Part shown: piece after piece, positions 16,637 through 25,676 of the stretch
Numbering within the stretch: the stretch's first letter is position 1
Layout of the letters: every line of letters starts with the position of its first letter
Source: [Mycobacterium] nativiensis
Lineage (GTDB): Bacteria; Actinomycetota; Actinomycetes; Mycobacteriales; Mycobacteriaceae
Direction: 5' to 3'
Length of the DNA stretch: 64,000 bases
Assembly (NCBI RefSeq): GCF_020172685.1
Contig: NZ_CP083986.1
Span: forward strand, 582,956-646,955
Made by a program: the position numbers and the translations under genes
The notes under the pieces: model-generated
What the model saw: the letters and a program-made list of their open reading frames with translations, nothing else
Databases searched by the model: none
What the model was told of the DNA's origin: nothing

Positions 16637-17701
16637 TTACAGGTTTGCGAAGCAGGGGTCGTTGCTGCGCGGAATGGAGGCGTTGCGGGTGGAGAACTTG
16701 GCCACCACCCCGGTGTCGGTGACCTGGATGCTGTCGGCGCGCAGACCGAGCGGGTAGCGCTTGGTCAGGGCCTCGGCGAATCGGTCCAGTTCCGGCTGGA
16801 TGGTCTCCCGGGGCAGGGTCAGGGCGCCCAGCCCGGTGAGTTTCTGCACCTGCAGCGACAATCCGCCGTTGACCACTTCCGGCTTGACGATGACGCTGGC
16901 CAGGCCGAACGCACCGTTGAGCTCGACGGTGCCGTCGCGGGAGTTGGTCTTGAGGTCCGAGACCAGGTTGCCCAGGATCGGCACCATCGACTGCACGGTC
17001 TCCTTGATACCGGCCGCCGGCCAGGTCAAGGTGGCGTCCAGGGCGCCGATGGTGCCCTTGCTGTCGCCGTTGCCGTGCAGGTCGACGTCGGAGATGCTCA
17101 GGTCGGCCTTCATCTGCTGCGCGTCTTTGACCTGCTTACCCGCGGTGCTGATCGAGATGTTGGTGTAGTTGCCGGTGACGTGCTGCCACAGGAACGGTGG
17201 AGTCACCCCGAACGACACGCTGGCCTTGTCGTGCACCACGCATTCGGTCGCCTTGGCCACCTTGCTGTCGGCGATCCTGCGGGCGATCAACTCGGCGCCG
17301 ATCAAACCGGCCAACGCCAGCGCGATCACGGTGATGAAGATCAGCACCAGGGCCAGCGGATCGCGCAGCAGGGTGGTCGGGCGGCGCTGCGGAGCAGGCG
17401 TTTGGATCACGGTGGTGGGCGTCTCGCTGTCCGGGGCGGCGGGTGGCCCGGGAGGCGGCGGCGCCGGCGGCAGATGCGTCGTGGGCAGCGGGCCGGTCGG
17501 TGCGCTGGGCGCGGTGGGCATCCGGGTGGTGGTCTGGTCGTCGCGGCTGCCGGCCGGCATCTGCCGGGTCGGTGACTCGGACGGTTGCGGCGGTTGCGCC
17601 GGCTGCGGGGGTGGAGCGCCCTCGCCCGGGTGTCCGGGCTGGCCGGTGGGGCGCGCCCAAGCTGACTGGTCGCCGTGGGGAGGTCCGGGCGGATTGCTCA
17701 C
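16637..17701 (-). CDS. DUF2993 membrane-anchored protein with proline-rich N-terminus, copy 2 (Rv0479c-like)
   Basis: 354 residues. Residues 1-110 are Pro/Thr/Gln-rich (GAPPPQPAQPPQPSESPTRQ) and presumably cytoplasmic and disordered; a transmembrane helix follows (LALVLIFITVIALALAGLIG). The DUF2993 domain is extracytoplasmic, with GTIGALDATLTWPAAGIKET and terminal NASIPRSNDPCFANL. Size and layout match Rv0479c (348 residues in my memory). Its start overlaps the stop of the nitrilase-family gene by 4 bp. Proline-rich tails of this type often interact with cytoplasmic WW/FHA-like partners or are phosphorylated at Thr (inference). Confidence 0.85.
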   Translation of the reverse strand: MSNPPGPPHGDQSAWARPTGQPGHPGEGAPPPQPAQPPQPSESPTRQMPAGSRDDQTTTRMPTAPSAPTGPLPTTHLPPAPPPPGPPAAPDSETPTTVIQTPAPQRRPTTLLRDPLALVLIFITVIALALAGLIGAELIARRIADSKVAKATECVVHDKASVSFGVTPPFLWQHVTGNYTNISISTAGKQVKDAQQMKADLSISDVDLHGNGDSKGTIGALDATLTWPAAGIKETVQSMVPILGNLVSDLKTNSRDGTVELNGAFGLASVIVKPEVVNGGLSLQVQKLTGLGALTLPRETIQPELDRFAEALTKRYPLGLRADSIQVTDTGVVAKFSTRNASIPRSNDPCFANL

Positions 17702-18513
17702 CCGCGCGATTCTGCCTTACCGACCTGAATGAAGTCCGCACGGTTGCTCAACACGGCCAGCGTCCGGCGGGCCGTGGTGACCGCCTCGAGGTCGATGTCA
17801 TAGACCACCAACTGCGGCGATGCGCCCGCCGACGCCAGGGCCTCACCCCACGGCGACGCCACCAGGCTGTGGCCCACTCCGGTCGGCGCGCCCGACGAGT
17901 CTGCCGAGCCGGGGTCGGCCTGCCCGACGGCCGCGATGTAGCTGGTCGAATCCAGGGCGCGGGCGCAGGCCAGCAGCTCCCACTGCCGCACCTTGCCCGG
18001 CCCGGCGCCCCACGAGGCGGACACCGTGATCAGCTGCGCGCCGCGGTCGGCAAGCTCGGCGTACAACGCCGGGAACCGGATGTCGTAGCAGGTCGACAAC
18101 CCGACGCCGACCCCATCGACGTCGATCACGACTGGATCGCAACCTGGTGCGACGGTACGTGATTCGGTGAATCCGAACGCGTCGTACAGGTGGATCTTGT
18201 GATAGTGGGTGTCGGTGTTCGGGCCGGTCGCCAGCAGGGTGTTGTGGACCCGGCCGTCGCCGGACGGGGTGAACATCCCGGCGACGACGGTGACCCCGGC
18301 CCGCGCCGCGATCTCGCGTACACCGGTGGCCCAACGCCCGTCGAGCGGTTCGGCGACCGGACCCAGTGGCACCCCGAAGCGGCACATCGTCGCCTCTGGG
18401 AACGCCACCAGCTTCGCGCCGTCGGCAGCGGCACGGTCGGTGTAGTCGGCCACCGTCTGCAGGTTGGCGGCCGGGTCGGTGCCACTGAGGATCTGCGCAC
18501 ATGCAATCCGCAT
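17698..18513 (-). CDS. Carbon-nitrogen hydrolase (nitrilase superfamily)
   Basis: 271 residues. The Glu-Lys-Cys triad is visible in order: VAFPEATM (Glu about residue 41), HYHKIHLYDAFG (Lys about 108), and STCYDIRFPALY (Cys about 144). The superfamily hydrolyses amides; members closest to this pattern are omega-amidases and deaminated-glutathione amidases (Nit1 type), a plausible role here but unproven. Cytoplasmic. Matches Rv0480c. Coupled by a 4-bp overlap to the DUF2993 pair downstream. Confidence 0.9.
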   Translation of the reverse strand: MRIACAQILSGTDPAANLQTVADYTDRAAADGAKLVAFPEATMCRFGVPLGPVAEPLDGRWATGVREIAARAGVTVVAGMFTPSGDGRVHNTLLATGPNTDTHYHKIHLYDAFGFTESRTVAPGCDPVVIDVDGVGVGLSTCYDIRFPALYAELADRGAQLITVSASWGAGPGKVRQWELLACARALDSTSYIAAVGQADPGSADSSGAPTGVGHSLVASPWGEALASAGASPQLVVYDIDLEAVTTARRTLAVLSNRADFIQVGKAESRG

Positions 18514-18522
18514 GAGACCAGC

Positions 18523-19044
18523 CTATTCGTGTGACGCCGTGCCGCCCCGTTTCAACCAGGTCGAGGTGAACCGCTGCTCGGTGGTCATCAACTCCGCCAG
18601 CTGCGCACCGATGAAGTTCTCGATCTTGCCGCCGACCAGCGGGATGTCGACCTTGACGGTCGCGGTCAACCGCAGCTCGCAGCCGTCGCCGTCCGGCTCC
18701 AGCACCGCGTCGCCGGACAACTTCGCCGGTGCGCCGACGATCTTGCCGGTGACCTCGGCGCGGGCCCGTCCGTCGCGGACCGGATGCCATTTCTCGCGCC
18801 GCGCAACGTCCAGGTCGCCGGGATGGAATTGGGCGGCCAGCGCGGGCAGCTTCTCCCGGTGAATGCCCTGCGTTGTGCTGACATCGACGACGCCGTCGGG
18901 GGAGACCGCGATCGACTCCAGCGCCACGGTGTCGGCCCCCGAATCGGCCAGCCGGGCCAGCCAATACTGCTCGTCGGCGAAAGCGGCGCACACCCGTTCG
19001 ACGCTTGCCTCATAGTGCTCGGACAGCGTGAATGTGCGCGGCAT
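18523..19044 (-). CDS. DUF2505 protein (START-like fold)
   Basis: 173 residues, beginning MPRTFTLSEHYEASVERVCAAF (20 shown as MPRTFTLSEHYEASVERVCA), followed by FADEQYWLARL. The C-terminal VDIPLVGGKIENFIGAQLAEL is the DUF2505 signature (quoted as VDIPLVGGKIENFIG). The pattern fits a polyketide-cyclase/SRPBCC-like ligand-binding fold. No catalytic residue is identifiable. Matches Rv0481c. It is 9 bp upstream of the nitrilase gene, heading a four-gene minus-strand group, and divergent from murB by 26 bp. Confidence 0.82.
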   Translation of the reverse strand: MPRTFTLSEHYEASVERVCAAFADEQYWLARLADSGADTVALESIAVSPDGVVDVSTTQGIHREKLPALAAQFHPGDLDVARREKWHPVRDGRARAEVTGKIVGAPAKLSGDAVLEPDGDGCELRLTATVKVDIPLVGGKIENFIGAQLAELMTTEQRFTSTWLKRGGTASHE

Positions 19045-19070
19045 AGCTGGTCAGGCTACCGTTACCGGCC

Positions 19071-20135
19071 GTGGCGAGTTCCGAGTTCGCGGGCGCGCGT
19101 GTCGCCGAGGCGGTGCCGCTGGCGCCGTTGACCACCTTGCGGGTGGGCCCGGTGGCCCGGCGGGTGATCACCTGCTCCGACACCGAACAGGTGATCGCGG
19201 CGGTGGGCGAACTCGACCGGGACGGCGCCGGTCCGACGCTGCTGCTGGCCGGTGGTTCCAACGTGGTGATCGCCGACGAACTGACCGACCTGACCGTGAT
19301 CCGGCTGGCCAATGCCGGCATCGAGATCGACGGCAACCTGCTGCGCGCCCAGGCCGGCGCGGTCTGGGACGACGTGGTGGCCGCCTCCGTCGCCGCCGGG
19401 CTGGGCGGCCTGGAGTGCCTGTCCGGCATTCCCGGCTCGGCCGGGGCCACCCCGGTGCAGAACGTCGGGGCCTATGGCGCGGAGATCGCCGACGTCGTGA
19501 CCCGGGTGCTGCTGCTGGACCGGCGCACCGGCACCGTGCGGTGGACGCCGGGCGCGGAGTTGGCCTTCGGCTACCGCACCAGTGTGCTGAAGTACTCCGA
19601 CGCCGCCGTGGTGCTGGAGGTGGAGTTCGAACTGGATCCGGCCGGCCGCAGCGCACCACTGCGCTATGGCGAGCTGGCCAGAGCGTTGGACGCCGCCGAT
19701 GGTGACCGTGCCGACCCGGCGGCGGTGCGCGCCGCGGTGCTCGCGCTGCGGGCGGCCAAGGGCATGGTGCTCGACGCCTCCGACCACGACACCTGGAGTG
19801 TGGGCTCGTTCTTCACCAATCCTGTAGTGCCACCGGAGCTCTACCAGCGTCTGGCGGACCAGGCGAGCGCTTCCGTGCCGCACTGGGACGCCCCCGATGG
19901 GGTGAAGCTGGCGGCCGGCTGGCTGGTGGAGCGGGCCGGCTTCGGCAAGGGCTATCCGGCTGGTGACGGTGCGCGGGCGCGTCTTTCCACCAAGCACGCG
20001 CTGGCGCTGACCAACCGGGGCGGCGCCACCACCGCCGACGTGCTGGGGTTGGCGCGCACCGTGCGCGACGGGGTGCAGGCGGCATTCGGGATCACGTTGC
20101 ACCCGGAGCCGGTGCTGGTGGGCTGCACGCTGTAA
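19071..20135 (+). CDS. murB: UDP-N-acetylmuramate dehydrogenase MurB
   Basis: 354 residues, GTG 19071. FAD-binding elements: [21 protein letters not shown], and [20 protein letters not shown] (active-region loop). The catalytic serine motif is [10 protein letters not shown] and the C-terminus ends [11 protein letters not shown], with the final Glu. It reduces UDP-GlcNAc-enolpyruvate to UDP-MurNAc, the second committed step of peptidoglycan precursor synthesis, in the cytoplasm. Matches Rv0482. The downstream L,D-transpeptidase keeps the cell-wall theme. Confidence 0.97.
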   Translation: MASSEFAGARVAEAVPLAPLTTLRVGPVARRVITCSDTEQVIAAVGELDRDGAGPTLLLAGGSNVVIADELTDLTVIRLANAGIEIDGNLLRAQAGAVWDDVVAASVAAGLGGLECLSGIPGSAGATPVQNVGAYGAEIADVVTRVLLLDRRTGTVRWTPGAELAFGYRTSVLKYSDAAVVLEVEFELDPAGRSAPLRYGELARALDAADGDRADPAAVRAAVLALRAAKGMVLDASDHDTWSVGSFFTNPVVPPELYQRLADQASASVPHWDAPDGVKLAAGWLVERAGFGKGYPAGDGARARLSTKHALALTNRGGATTADVLGLARTVRDGVQAAFGITLHPEPVLVGCTL

Positions 20136-20183
20136 CCAACATCGCAGGTGGTCAGGCTCTTTTTGCCGGTATCTTGGGATGGC

Positions 20184-21476
20184 GTGACTGTGAATCGGCG
20201 ACGGGCTTTGGCGGCATTGGCTGCCGGGGTGCTGGCGCCGAACGCGTTGGCGGCCTGTTTCGCGCGTCCCGGGCGGGATTTCGAGAGTGCGCCACCGCCG
20301 TCGCCCGCGCTGAGCTTCGAGCCGGCAGACGGGGCGACCGATGTGCTGCCGACCGCTGCGGTCAGCGTCGAGGTCCGTGACGGCTGGTTCCAGCGTGCGG
20401 TGCTGACCAGCCCGGCCGGCAAGGTGCTGTCCGGAACCTTCAACCGGGAACGCACCCGCTACACGGTCACCGAGCCGTTGGGCTACGACGCCGTCTACAC
20501 CTGGAGCGGTTCGGTGGTGGGCCAGGACGGCAACGCCGTGCCGGTCAGCGCCAAAGTCACCACGGTGACCCCGACCGTCGTCATCGACGGGGGCTTTCAG
20601 TTGGCCGACGGGCAGACCGTCGGCGTCGCCGCACCGGTGATCCTGCAGTTCAACGCGCCGATCAGCGACAAGGCCGCCGTTGAGCGGGCTTTGAGCATCA
20701 CCACCGATCCAGGGGTCGAGGGCAGCTGGGCGTGGCTCCCCGACGAGGTGCAGGGCGCCCGGGTCCATTGGCGCAGCCGCGACTACCTCCCGGCCGGCAC
20801 CAAGATCAGCGTCGACGCCAAGCTGTACGGTCTGGCGTTCGGCGACGGCGCCTACGGCGCCCAGGACATGTCACTGGATTTCACGATCGGGCGCCGCCAG
20901 GTGGTGCGGGCCGAAGTCTCCTCGCACCGCATCCAGGTGGTTCGCGACGAGGGCGTCATCATGGACTTCCCGTGCAGCTACGGCGAAGGTGACCTGCCCC
21001 GCAACGTCACCCGTAACGGCGTCCATGTGGTCACCGAGAAATACGCCGACTTCTACATGTCCAATCCCGCCGCCGGGTACCACAACATCCATGAGCGCTG
21101 GGCGGTCCGCATCTCCAACAACGGCGAATTCATCCACGCCAACCCGGCCAGCGCCGGCGCCCAGGGCAACACCAACGTCACCAACGGGTGCATCAACCTG
21201 TCCACCGGTGACGCCGAGCAGTACTTCTACAGCGCGATCTACGGCGACCCGGTCGAGGTGACCGGAAGCTCCATCCAGCTGTCCTACGCCGACGGCGATA
21301 TCTGGGACTGGGCGGTGGACTGGGACACCTGGGTGTCGATGTCGGCCTTGTCGGCACCCGAGCCGCCCCGGACCTCGCTGCCCAGCACTGCGCCGGCCAC
21401 CCCGACCGATGCGCCGACCCTGTCCGGCACCCCGACGACAACGCCGGCGCCCACCACTACGCGGCCCGGCGGCTGA
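20184..21476 (+). CDS. lprQ: Class 5 L,D-transpeptidase lipoprotein (LprQ/LdtMt5-like)
   Basis: 430 residues from GTG 20184; this start gives a lipoprotein signal [13 protein letters not shown]...LAAC with the lipid-attached Cys near residue 25, so the longer frame from 20148 is rejected. Two Ig-like domains (about 40-250) precede a YkuD catalytic domain with [17 protein letters not shown] and [12 protein letters not shown]. The Cys is in TNGC rather than the SHGC of other Ldt classes. A Pro/Thr-rich tail ([20 protein letters not shown]) ends the protein. It forms 3->3 peptidoglycan crosslinks on the outer membrane face of the cytoplasmic membrane. Matches Rv0483. Confidence 0.9.
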   Translation: MTVNRRRALAALAAGVLAPNALAACFARPGRDFESAPPPSPALSFEPADGATDVLPTAAVSVEVRDGWFQRAVLTSPAGKVLSGTFNRERTRYTVTEPLGYDAVYTWSGSVVGQDGNAVPVSAKVTTVTPTVVIDGGFQLADGQTVGVAAPVILQFNAPISDKAAVERALSITTDPGVEGSWAWLPDEVQGARVHWRSRDYLPAGTKISVDAKLYGLAFGDGAYGAQDMSLDFTIGRRQVVRAEVSSHRIQVVRDEGVIMDFPCSYGEGDLPRNVTRNGVHVVTEKYADFYMSNPAAGYHNIHERWAVRISNNGEFIHANPASAGAQGNTNVTNGCINLSTGDAEQYFYSAIYGDPVEVTGSSIQLSYADGDIWDWAVDWDTWVSMSALSAPEPPRTSLPSTAPATPTDAPTLSGTPTTTPAPTTTRPGG

Positions 21477-21493
21477 CCCCTCACGGTGGGGGA

Positions 21494-22249
21494 TCAGGGG
21501 GTCTGGCGGTGGGCCCGCGTCGCGCTCGCCTGATCACGCGGCCGGATCACGATCTGGTCGAGGTCGACGTGCGGGGGTCGGGAGGCCACGAACCCGATCA
21601 CCTCGGCGATGTCGGCCGCCGTCAGCGGGGTCAGGCCCGCATAGACCGAGTCGGCACGCTCCCGGTCACCGCCGAAGCGCACCAGAGAGAACTCGGTGTC
21701 CACCATGCCGGGGGCGATCTCGGTGAGCCGCACCGGTTTTCCGAGCAGTTCGCCGCGCAGCGTGCGGTGCAGCGCGCTCTGGGCGTGCTTGGCCGCGGTG
21801 TAGCCGGCACCGCCGTCGTAGATCTCGAAGGCCGCGATCGAGGTCACGGTGACGACCAGGCCGTCGCCGGAGGCGATCAGCTTGGGCAGCAAGGCACGGG
21901 TCACCTGCAGTGTGCCCAGCACGTTGGTCTCCCACATCCACCGCCAATGCTCGAGGTCGGCGTCGCTGACGGGCGCCAATCCCTTGGCTCCGCCTGCGTT
22001 GTTGACCAGCACATTGATCGAACCGCCGATCCGGTCGCACGCGTCGGCCAGCGCGGTGACCGCGGCGGGGTCGGTGACGTCGGCCACCACCGCGGTGCCG
22101 CCGATCTCCTCGGCCAGCGCGGCGATCCGGTCCGCGCGGCGAGCCGCGACGACCACGTGAAAGCCTTGCTCGGCAAGGGTTCTCGCGGTGGACTCACCGA
22201 TACCGGAGCTGGCCCCGGTGACCACAGCTATGCGCTGAGTTGTCGTCAT
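21494..22249 (-). CDS. Short-chain dehydrogenase/reductase
   Basis: 251 residues. Classical SDR: nucleotide motif TGASSGIGEST (residues about 11-21), NNAGG near 87, catalytic Ser in VTSIAAFE and YTAAK (Tyr about 153, Lys 157), then APGMVDTEFSLVRF. Closest in style to YdfG-type NADP-dependent 3-hydroxyacid dehydrogenases, but the substrate cannot be read from sequence. Matches Rv0484c. It is divergent from the poly-Cys leader, whose start is 38 bp away. Confidence 0.9.
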   Translation of the reverse strand: MTTTQRIAVVTGASSGIGESTARTLAEQGFHVVVAARRADRIAALAEEIGGTAVVADVTDPAAVTALADACDRIGGSINVLVNNAGGAKGLAPVSDADLEHWRWMWETNVLGTLQVTRALLPKLIASGDGLVVTVTSIAAFEIYDGGAGYTAAKHAQSALHRTLRGELLGKPVRLTEIAPGMVDTEFSLVRFGGDRERADSVYAGLTPLTAADIAEVIGFVASRPPHVDLDQIVIRPRDQASATRAHRQTP

Positions 22250-22272
22250 CGACCCAACTTTAGTGACCGTGC

Positions 22273-22278
22273 TACATT
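22273..22278 (+). promoter_or_regulatory. Predicted -10 hexamer TACATT of a leaderless transcript
   Basis: A TAnnnT hexamer ending 8 bp before the leader-peptide ATG at 22287. This spacing would place the transcription start on the A of the ATG, as in mycobacterial leaderless mRNAs. No experimental start site is available. Confidence 0.55.
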
Positions 22279-22286
22279 TCTCGGTT

Positions 22287-22370
22287 ATGTACCGCAGTGC
22301 CCGCTCTCTGATGGCGGTCTGTCTTGTCGCCTACGGCGCGTGTTGTCGCCACGCATGTTGCTGCGCCTGA
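22287..22370 (+). CDS. Poly-cysteine leader peptide (cysteine attenuator)
   Basis: A 27-residue ORF starting MYRSARSLMAVCLVAYG and ending CCRHACCCA, with six Cys, five of them in the last nine residues before the final Ala (two CC and CCC clusters). It starts at a likely leaderless ATG and lies 88 bp before the ROK gene that precedes mshA. Leaderless poly-Cys ORFs have been described in mycobacteria as cysteine-responsive attenuators of downstream operons: ribosomes stalled at Cys codons prevent an mRNA fold that hides the next ribosome site. Cysteine is the substrate of mycothiol synthesis, so the target makes sense. Confidence 0.82.
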   Translation: MYRSARSLMAVCLVAYGACCRHACCCA

Positions 22371-22458
22371 CCCGCTGCGAATAACTCCTTGGGAGTCCGC
22401 GGGTTGTAGGCGTAGCCAAGCCCCCCGAAACGGACTTTGCAGACAAGGACGACACAGC
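22371..22458 (+). promoter_or_regulatory. Attenuator region between leader peptide and ROK gene
   Basis: Competing pairings are visible. TCCTTG at 22386-22391 is a perfect complement of CAAGGA at 22444-22449, which is the ribosome-binding site of the ROK gene (GTG 22459). ACTCC/GGAGT (22384-22388, 22392-22396) and AGTCCG/CGGACT (22394-22399, 22431-22436) are alternatives sharing the same bases. This is what a sequester/release switch should look like; folding energies were not computed. Confidence 0.6.
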
Positions 22459-23742
22459 GTGCACACCACCACCCTCCCCACTCGCCTCGCCGGCCGCCCG
22501 ACCGCCGTCCCCCGTTCACACCCGCGCGTGGTACCCCCGTCGCTGCAGCTGCCCGACTCTGCCGGTGCCGCGGTGTTCGCTGCGGTGCGCCAGCACGGTC
22601 CGATCGCCCGTGAGGCCATCGCCGGGGCCACCTCGCTGAGCGTCGCCACCGTCAACCGCCAGGTCAGCGCGCTGCTGCAGGCCGGGTTGCTGCTCGAGCG
22701 CGCCGACCTGGCGACCTCCGGCGCGATCGGGCGCCCGCGCAGGCCGGTGGTGGTCAACCACGAGCCGTTCCTGGCCCTGGGCCTGCACATCGGGGCGAAG
22801 ACCACCAGCATCGTGGCCACCGACGTGCTCGGCCGCACCCTGGACGTCGTCGAGACCCCGACCCCGGCCAACGGGGCTGCTCCGGCGCTGGCCGCGCTGG
22901 CCGGCAGCGCCCGTCGGTACCTGACCCGCTGGCAGAAGCGCCGGCCGCTGTGGGTCGGGGTGGCCATCGGTGGCGCGGTGGACGGTGCCACCGGCATCGT
23001 CGACCACCCGCGGCTGGGCTGGACCGCTGCGCCGGTCGGGGCGGTGCTGGCCGAGGAACTGGGCCTGCCGGTGTCGGTCGCCTCGCACGTCGACGCCATG
23101 GCCGGCGCCGAACTGCTGCTCGGGGGCCGTCGGCCGACCGCCACCAGCTCCACCAGCCTGTACGTCTACGCCCGCGAAACGGTGGGTTACGCCCTGGTGA
23201 TCGGGGGGCGGGTGCACAGCCCGGCCAGCGGTCCGGGCACCATCGCCGGTCTGCCGGTCTCCTCCGAGCTGCTCGGCGGCTCCGGGCAGCTGGAGTCCAC
23301 GGTCAGTGACGAGGCGGTGCTGGCCGCGGCCCGCCGGCTGCGCATCCTGCGCGAGGGCAACGGGGCGGCGTCCGCCGCGGTGACCGGGCTGGTGCGCGAG
23401 GCGCGGGGCGGTGACGAGCGGGCGCGTGCGCTGCTGACCGAACGGGCCCGGGTGCTCGGCGAAGCCGTTGCACTGCTGCGCGACGTACTCAACCCCGACG
23501 ACCTGGTGGTCGGCGGTCAGGGCTTCACCGAGTATCCCGAGGGCATCGCCGAGGTGGAGCGGGCATTCACGCAGCGGTCGGTGCTGGCCGGACGCACGAT
23601 CCGGGTCACCGCGTTCGGCAACCGGGTCCAGGAGGCCGGTGCCGGCACGGTGTCGCTGGGCGGGCTCTACGCCGACCCGGTCGGTGCGATGCGCCGCTCC
23701 CGCGGGCCGGTCGCCCGAGCGGTCCCGGAAGCGTCCGCCTGA
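22459..23742 (+). CDS. ROK-family transcriptional regulator (Rv0485-like)
   Basis: 427 residues from GTG 22459 (site CAAGGA 9 bp upstream). The N-terminal winged helix carries [25 protein letters not shown]; the rest is an ROK fold ([30 protein letters not shown]). The ROK sugar-kinase zinc motif (GHxxx...CxCGxxGC) is not evident, nor is a clear kinase site, so it is a regulator rather than a kinase. Rv0485 has been linked to expression of the pe13-ppe18 locus in M. tuberculosis. It lies 22 bp upstream of mshA and behind a cysteine leader, so it likely shares the mycothiol-linked control. Confidence 0.85.
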   Translation: MHTTTLPTRLAGRPTAVPRSHPRVVPPSLQLPDSAGAAVFAAVRQHGPIAREAIAGATSLSVATVNRQVSALLQAGLLLERADLATSGAIGRPRRPVVVNHEPFLALGLHIGAKTTSIVATDVLGRTLDVVETPTPANGAAPALAALAGSARRYLTRWQKRRPLWVGVAIGGAVDGATGIVDHPRLGWTAAPVGAVLAEELGLPVSVASHVDAMAGAELLLGGRRPTATSSTSLYVYARETVGYALVIGGRVHSPASGPGTIAGLPVSSELLGGSGQLESTVSDEAVLAAARRLRILREGNGAASAAVTGLVREARGGDERARALLTERARVLGEAVALLRDVLNPDDLVVGGQGFTEYPEGIAEVERAFTQRSVLAGRTIRVTAFGNRVQEAGAGTVSLGGLYADPVGAMRRSRGPVARAVPEASA

Positions 23743-23764
23743 CGCGAGCTGTAAAGATGGCGGG

Positions 23765-25093
23765 GTGGGGCAAGGCTTTGGATCCGATGTGCACCGGGTA
23801 GCGGTGCTGTCGGTACACACCTCGCCGCTGGCCCAACCCGGCACGGGCGACGCCGGCGGAATGAACGTCTACGTACTGCAGAGCGCGCTGCACCTGGCGC
23901 GCCGCGGGGTGGCCGTGGAGATCTTCACCCGGGCCACATCGTCGATCGATCCGCCGGTGCAGCATGTGGCGCCCGGTGTGCTGGTGCGCAACGTGGTGGC
24001 CGGGCCGTTCGAGGGACTGGACAAGAACGACCTGCCCACCCAGCTGTGCGCGTTCGCCGCCGGGGTGTTGCGGGCCGAGGCGGCCCACGAGCCCGGCTAC
24101 TACGACGTCGTGCACTCGCACTACTGGCTGTCCGGCCAGGTCGGCTGGCTGGCCGCGGACCGCTGGGCGGTGCCGCTGGTGCACACCGCCCACACCCTGG
24201 CCGGGGTGAAGAACGCCGCCCTAGCCGCCGGGGACGCCCCAGAACCGCCGCTGCGCGCGGTCGGTGAACAGCAGGTCGTCGACGCCGCGGACCGGTTGGT
24301 GGTCAACACCGAAGACGAAGCGCGCCAACTCGTCGACCTGCACGAAGCGAACCCGGGCCGGATCGACGTCGCGCATCCGGGAGTCGACCTGGAGGTGTTT
24401 CGCCCGGGGGACAAGCAGCAGGCCCGGGTTGCGCTGGGACTGTCGCCGGACGAGCGGATCGTTGCCTTCGTCGGCCGCATCCAGCCGCTCAAGGCGCCCG
24501 ACATCCTGCTGCGGGCCGCCGCGAAGCTGCCCGGGGTGCGCGTGGTGGTGGCCGGCGGGCCGTCGGGCAGCAGTGGGCTGGCGGCTCCGGGCGGCCTGGT
24601 GCGGCTGGCCGGGGAACTGGGTATCGGTGACCGGGTGACGTTCCTGCCGCCGCAGTCCCGCGAGGATCTGGCCACCCTGTTCCGGGCCGCCGATCTGGTG
24701 GCGGTCCCGAGCTACTCCGAATCGTTCGGCCTGGTCGCGCTGGAGGCGCAGGCCTGCGGGACACCGGTGGTCGCCGCGGCCGTGGGTGGGCTGCCGGTGG
24801 CGGTGCGCGACGGGGTCACCGGGGGCCTGGTCGCCGGGCACGGCATCGAGCAGTGGGCGACCGCCATCGACGAGCTGCTGAGGCTGGGTTCCGGGCCGCG
24901 CGGGTGGGCGATGCGCCGGGCCGCGGCCAGCCATGCCGCGACGTTCTCCTGGGAGCGCACCGTGGACGCCCAGCTGGCCAGCTACACCAACGCCATCGAG
25001 GACTTCGCCGCGGCGCGCGGTGAGCGGATGCGGGTGCTCGGAGCGGCGCGCCGACCCCGGCGCCGGCCGGCACGCCGCGGGGCACGGGCGTGA
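23765..25093 (+). CDS. mshA: D-inositol-3-phosphate glycosyltransferase MshA
   Basis: 442 residues from GTG 23765. GT4 glycosyltransferase: [19 protein letters not shown] at the N-terminus binds the acceptor, [11 protein letters not shown] and [12 protein letters not shown] follow, and the GT-B C-terminal donor site is [21 protein letters not shown] (quoted as [17 protein letters not shown]). It transfers GlcNAc from UDP-GlcNAc to 1L-myo-inositol 1-phosphate, the first step of mycothiol synthesis. Matches Rv0486. Its last codons overlap the YbjN gene by 4 bp. Confidence 0.97.
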   Translation: MGQGFGSDVHRVAVLSVHTSPLAQPGTGDAGGMNVYVLQSALHLARRGVAVEIFTRATSSIDPPVQHVAPGVLVRNVVAGPFEGLDKNDLPTQLCAFAAGVLRAEAAHEPGYYDVVHSHYWLSGQVGWLAADRWAVPLVHTAHTLAGVKNAALAAGDAPEPPLRAVGEQQVVDAADRLVVNTEDEARQLVDLHEANPGRIDVAHPGVDLEVFRPGDKQQARVALGLSPDERIVAFVGRIQPLKAPDILLRAAAKLPGVRVVVAGGPSGSSGLAAPGGLVRLAGELGIGDRVTFLPPQSREDLATLFRAADLVAVPSYSESFGLVALEAQACGTPVVAAAVGGLPVAVRDGVTGGLVAGHGIEQWATAIDELLRLGSGPRGWAMRRAAASHAATFSWERTVDAQLASYTNAIEDFAAARGERMRVLGAARRPRRRPARRGARA

Positions 25094-25668
25094 ACCGCAG
25101 CGATGTCCGCCAGGTCATCGAGGACACCCTGGACGCGGCCGAGCTGACCTATTCGCAGTTCCCGGGATCACACGGGGGGCTGCCGGGGCTGGTTGTGGAA
25201 CTGCCCGGCGAGCGCAAGCTCAAGACCAACACCATCCTCAGCGTGGGGGAGCACTCGGTGCGCGTCGAGGCGTTCGTCTGTCGCCGCCCCGACGAGAACC
25301 ACGCCGGGGTCTACCGGTACCTGCTCAAGCGCAACCGCCGGCTGTACGGGGTGGCCTACACGCTGGACAACGTCGGCGACATCTATCTGGTGGGCCGGAT
25401 GGCGCTGGCCTCGGTGACCGCCGAGGAGATCGACCGGGTGCTCGGGCAGGTGCTCGAAGCCGTCGACTTCGACTTCAATACGTTGCTGGAGTTGGGATTT
25501 GCCACCTCGATCCAGAAGGAATGGGAGTGGCGGGTGTCCACCGGGCAGTCGCTGAAAAACCTGCGGGCCTTCGAGCATCTGCGCCCGACGACGATTCAGA
25601 GCGCGCAGGGCGATGCGGAGGAGTCGGGCAGTGACATCGACAAGGATGACGACGACGCGAGGGCGTAG
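25090..25668 (+). CDS. YbjN-domain protein (Rv0487-like)
   Basis: 192 residues, GTG 25090 overlapping the mshA stop (GTGA). YbjN/type III chaperone-like fold: [38 protein letters not shown] and [20 protein letters not shown]. The C-terminal 25 residues are acidic ([11 protein letters not shown]). These proteins are thought to bind partner proteins; a direct role with MshA is suggested only by the tight coupling. Confidence 0.85.
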   Translation: MNRSDVRQVIEDTLDAAELTYSQFPGSHGGLPGLVVELPGERKLKTNTILSVGEHSVRVEAFVCRRPDENHAGVYRYLLKRNRRLYGVAYTLDNVGDIYLVGRMALASVTAEEIDRVLGQVLEAVDFDFNTLLELGFATSIQKEWEWRVSTGQSLKNLRAFEHLRPTTIQSAQGDAEESGSDIDKDDDDARA

Positions 25669-25676
25669 GAGGATCC

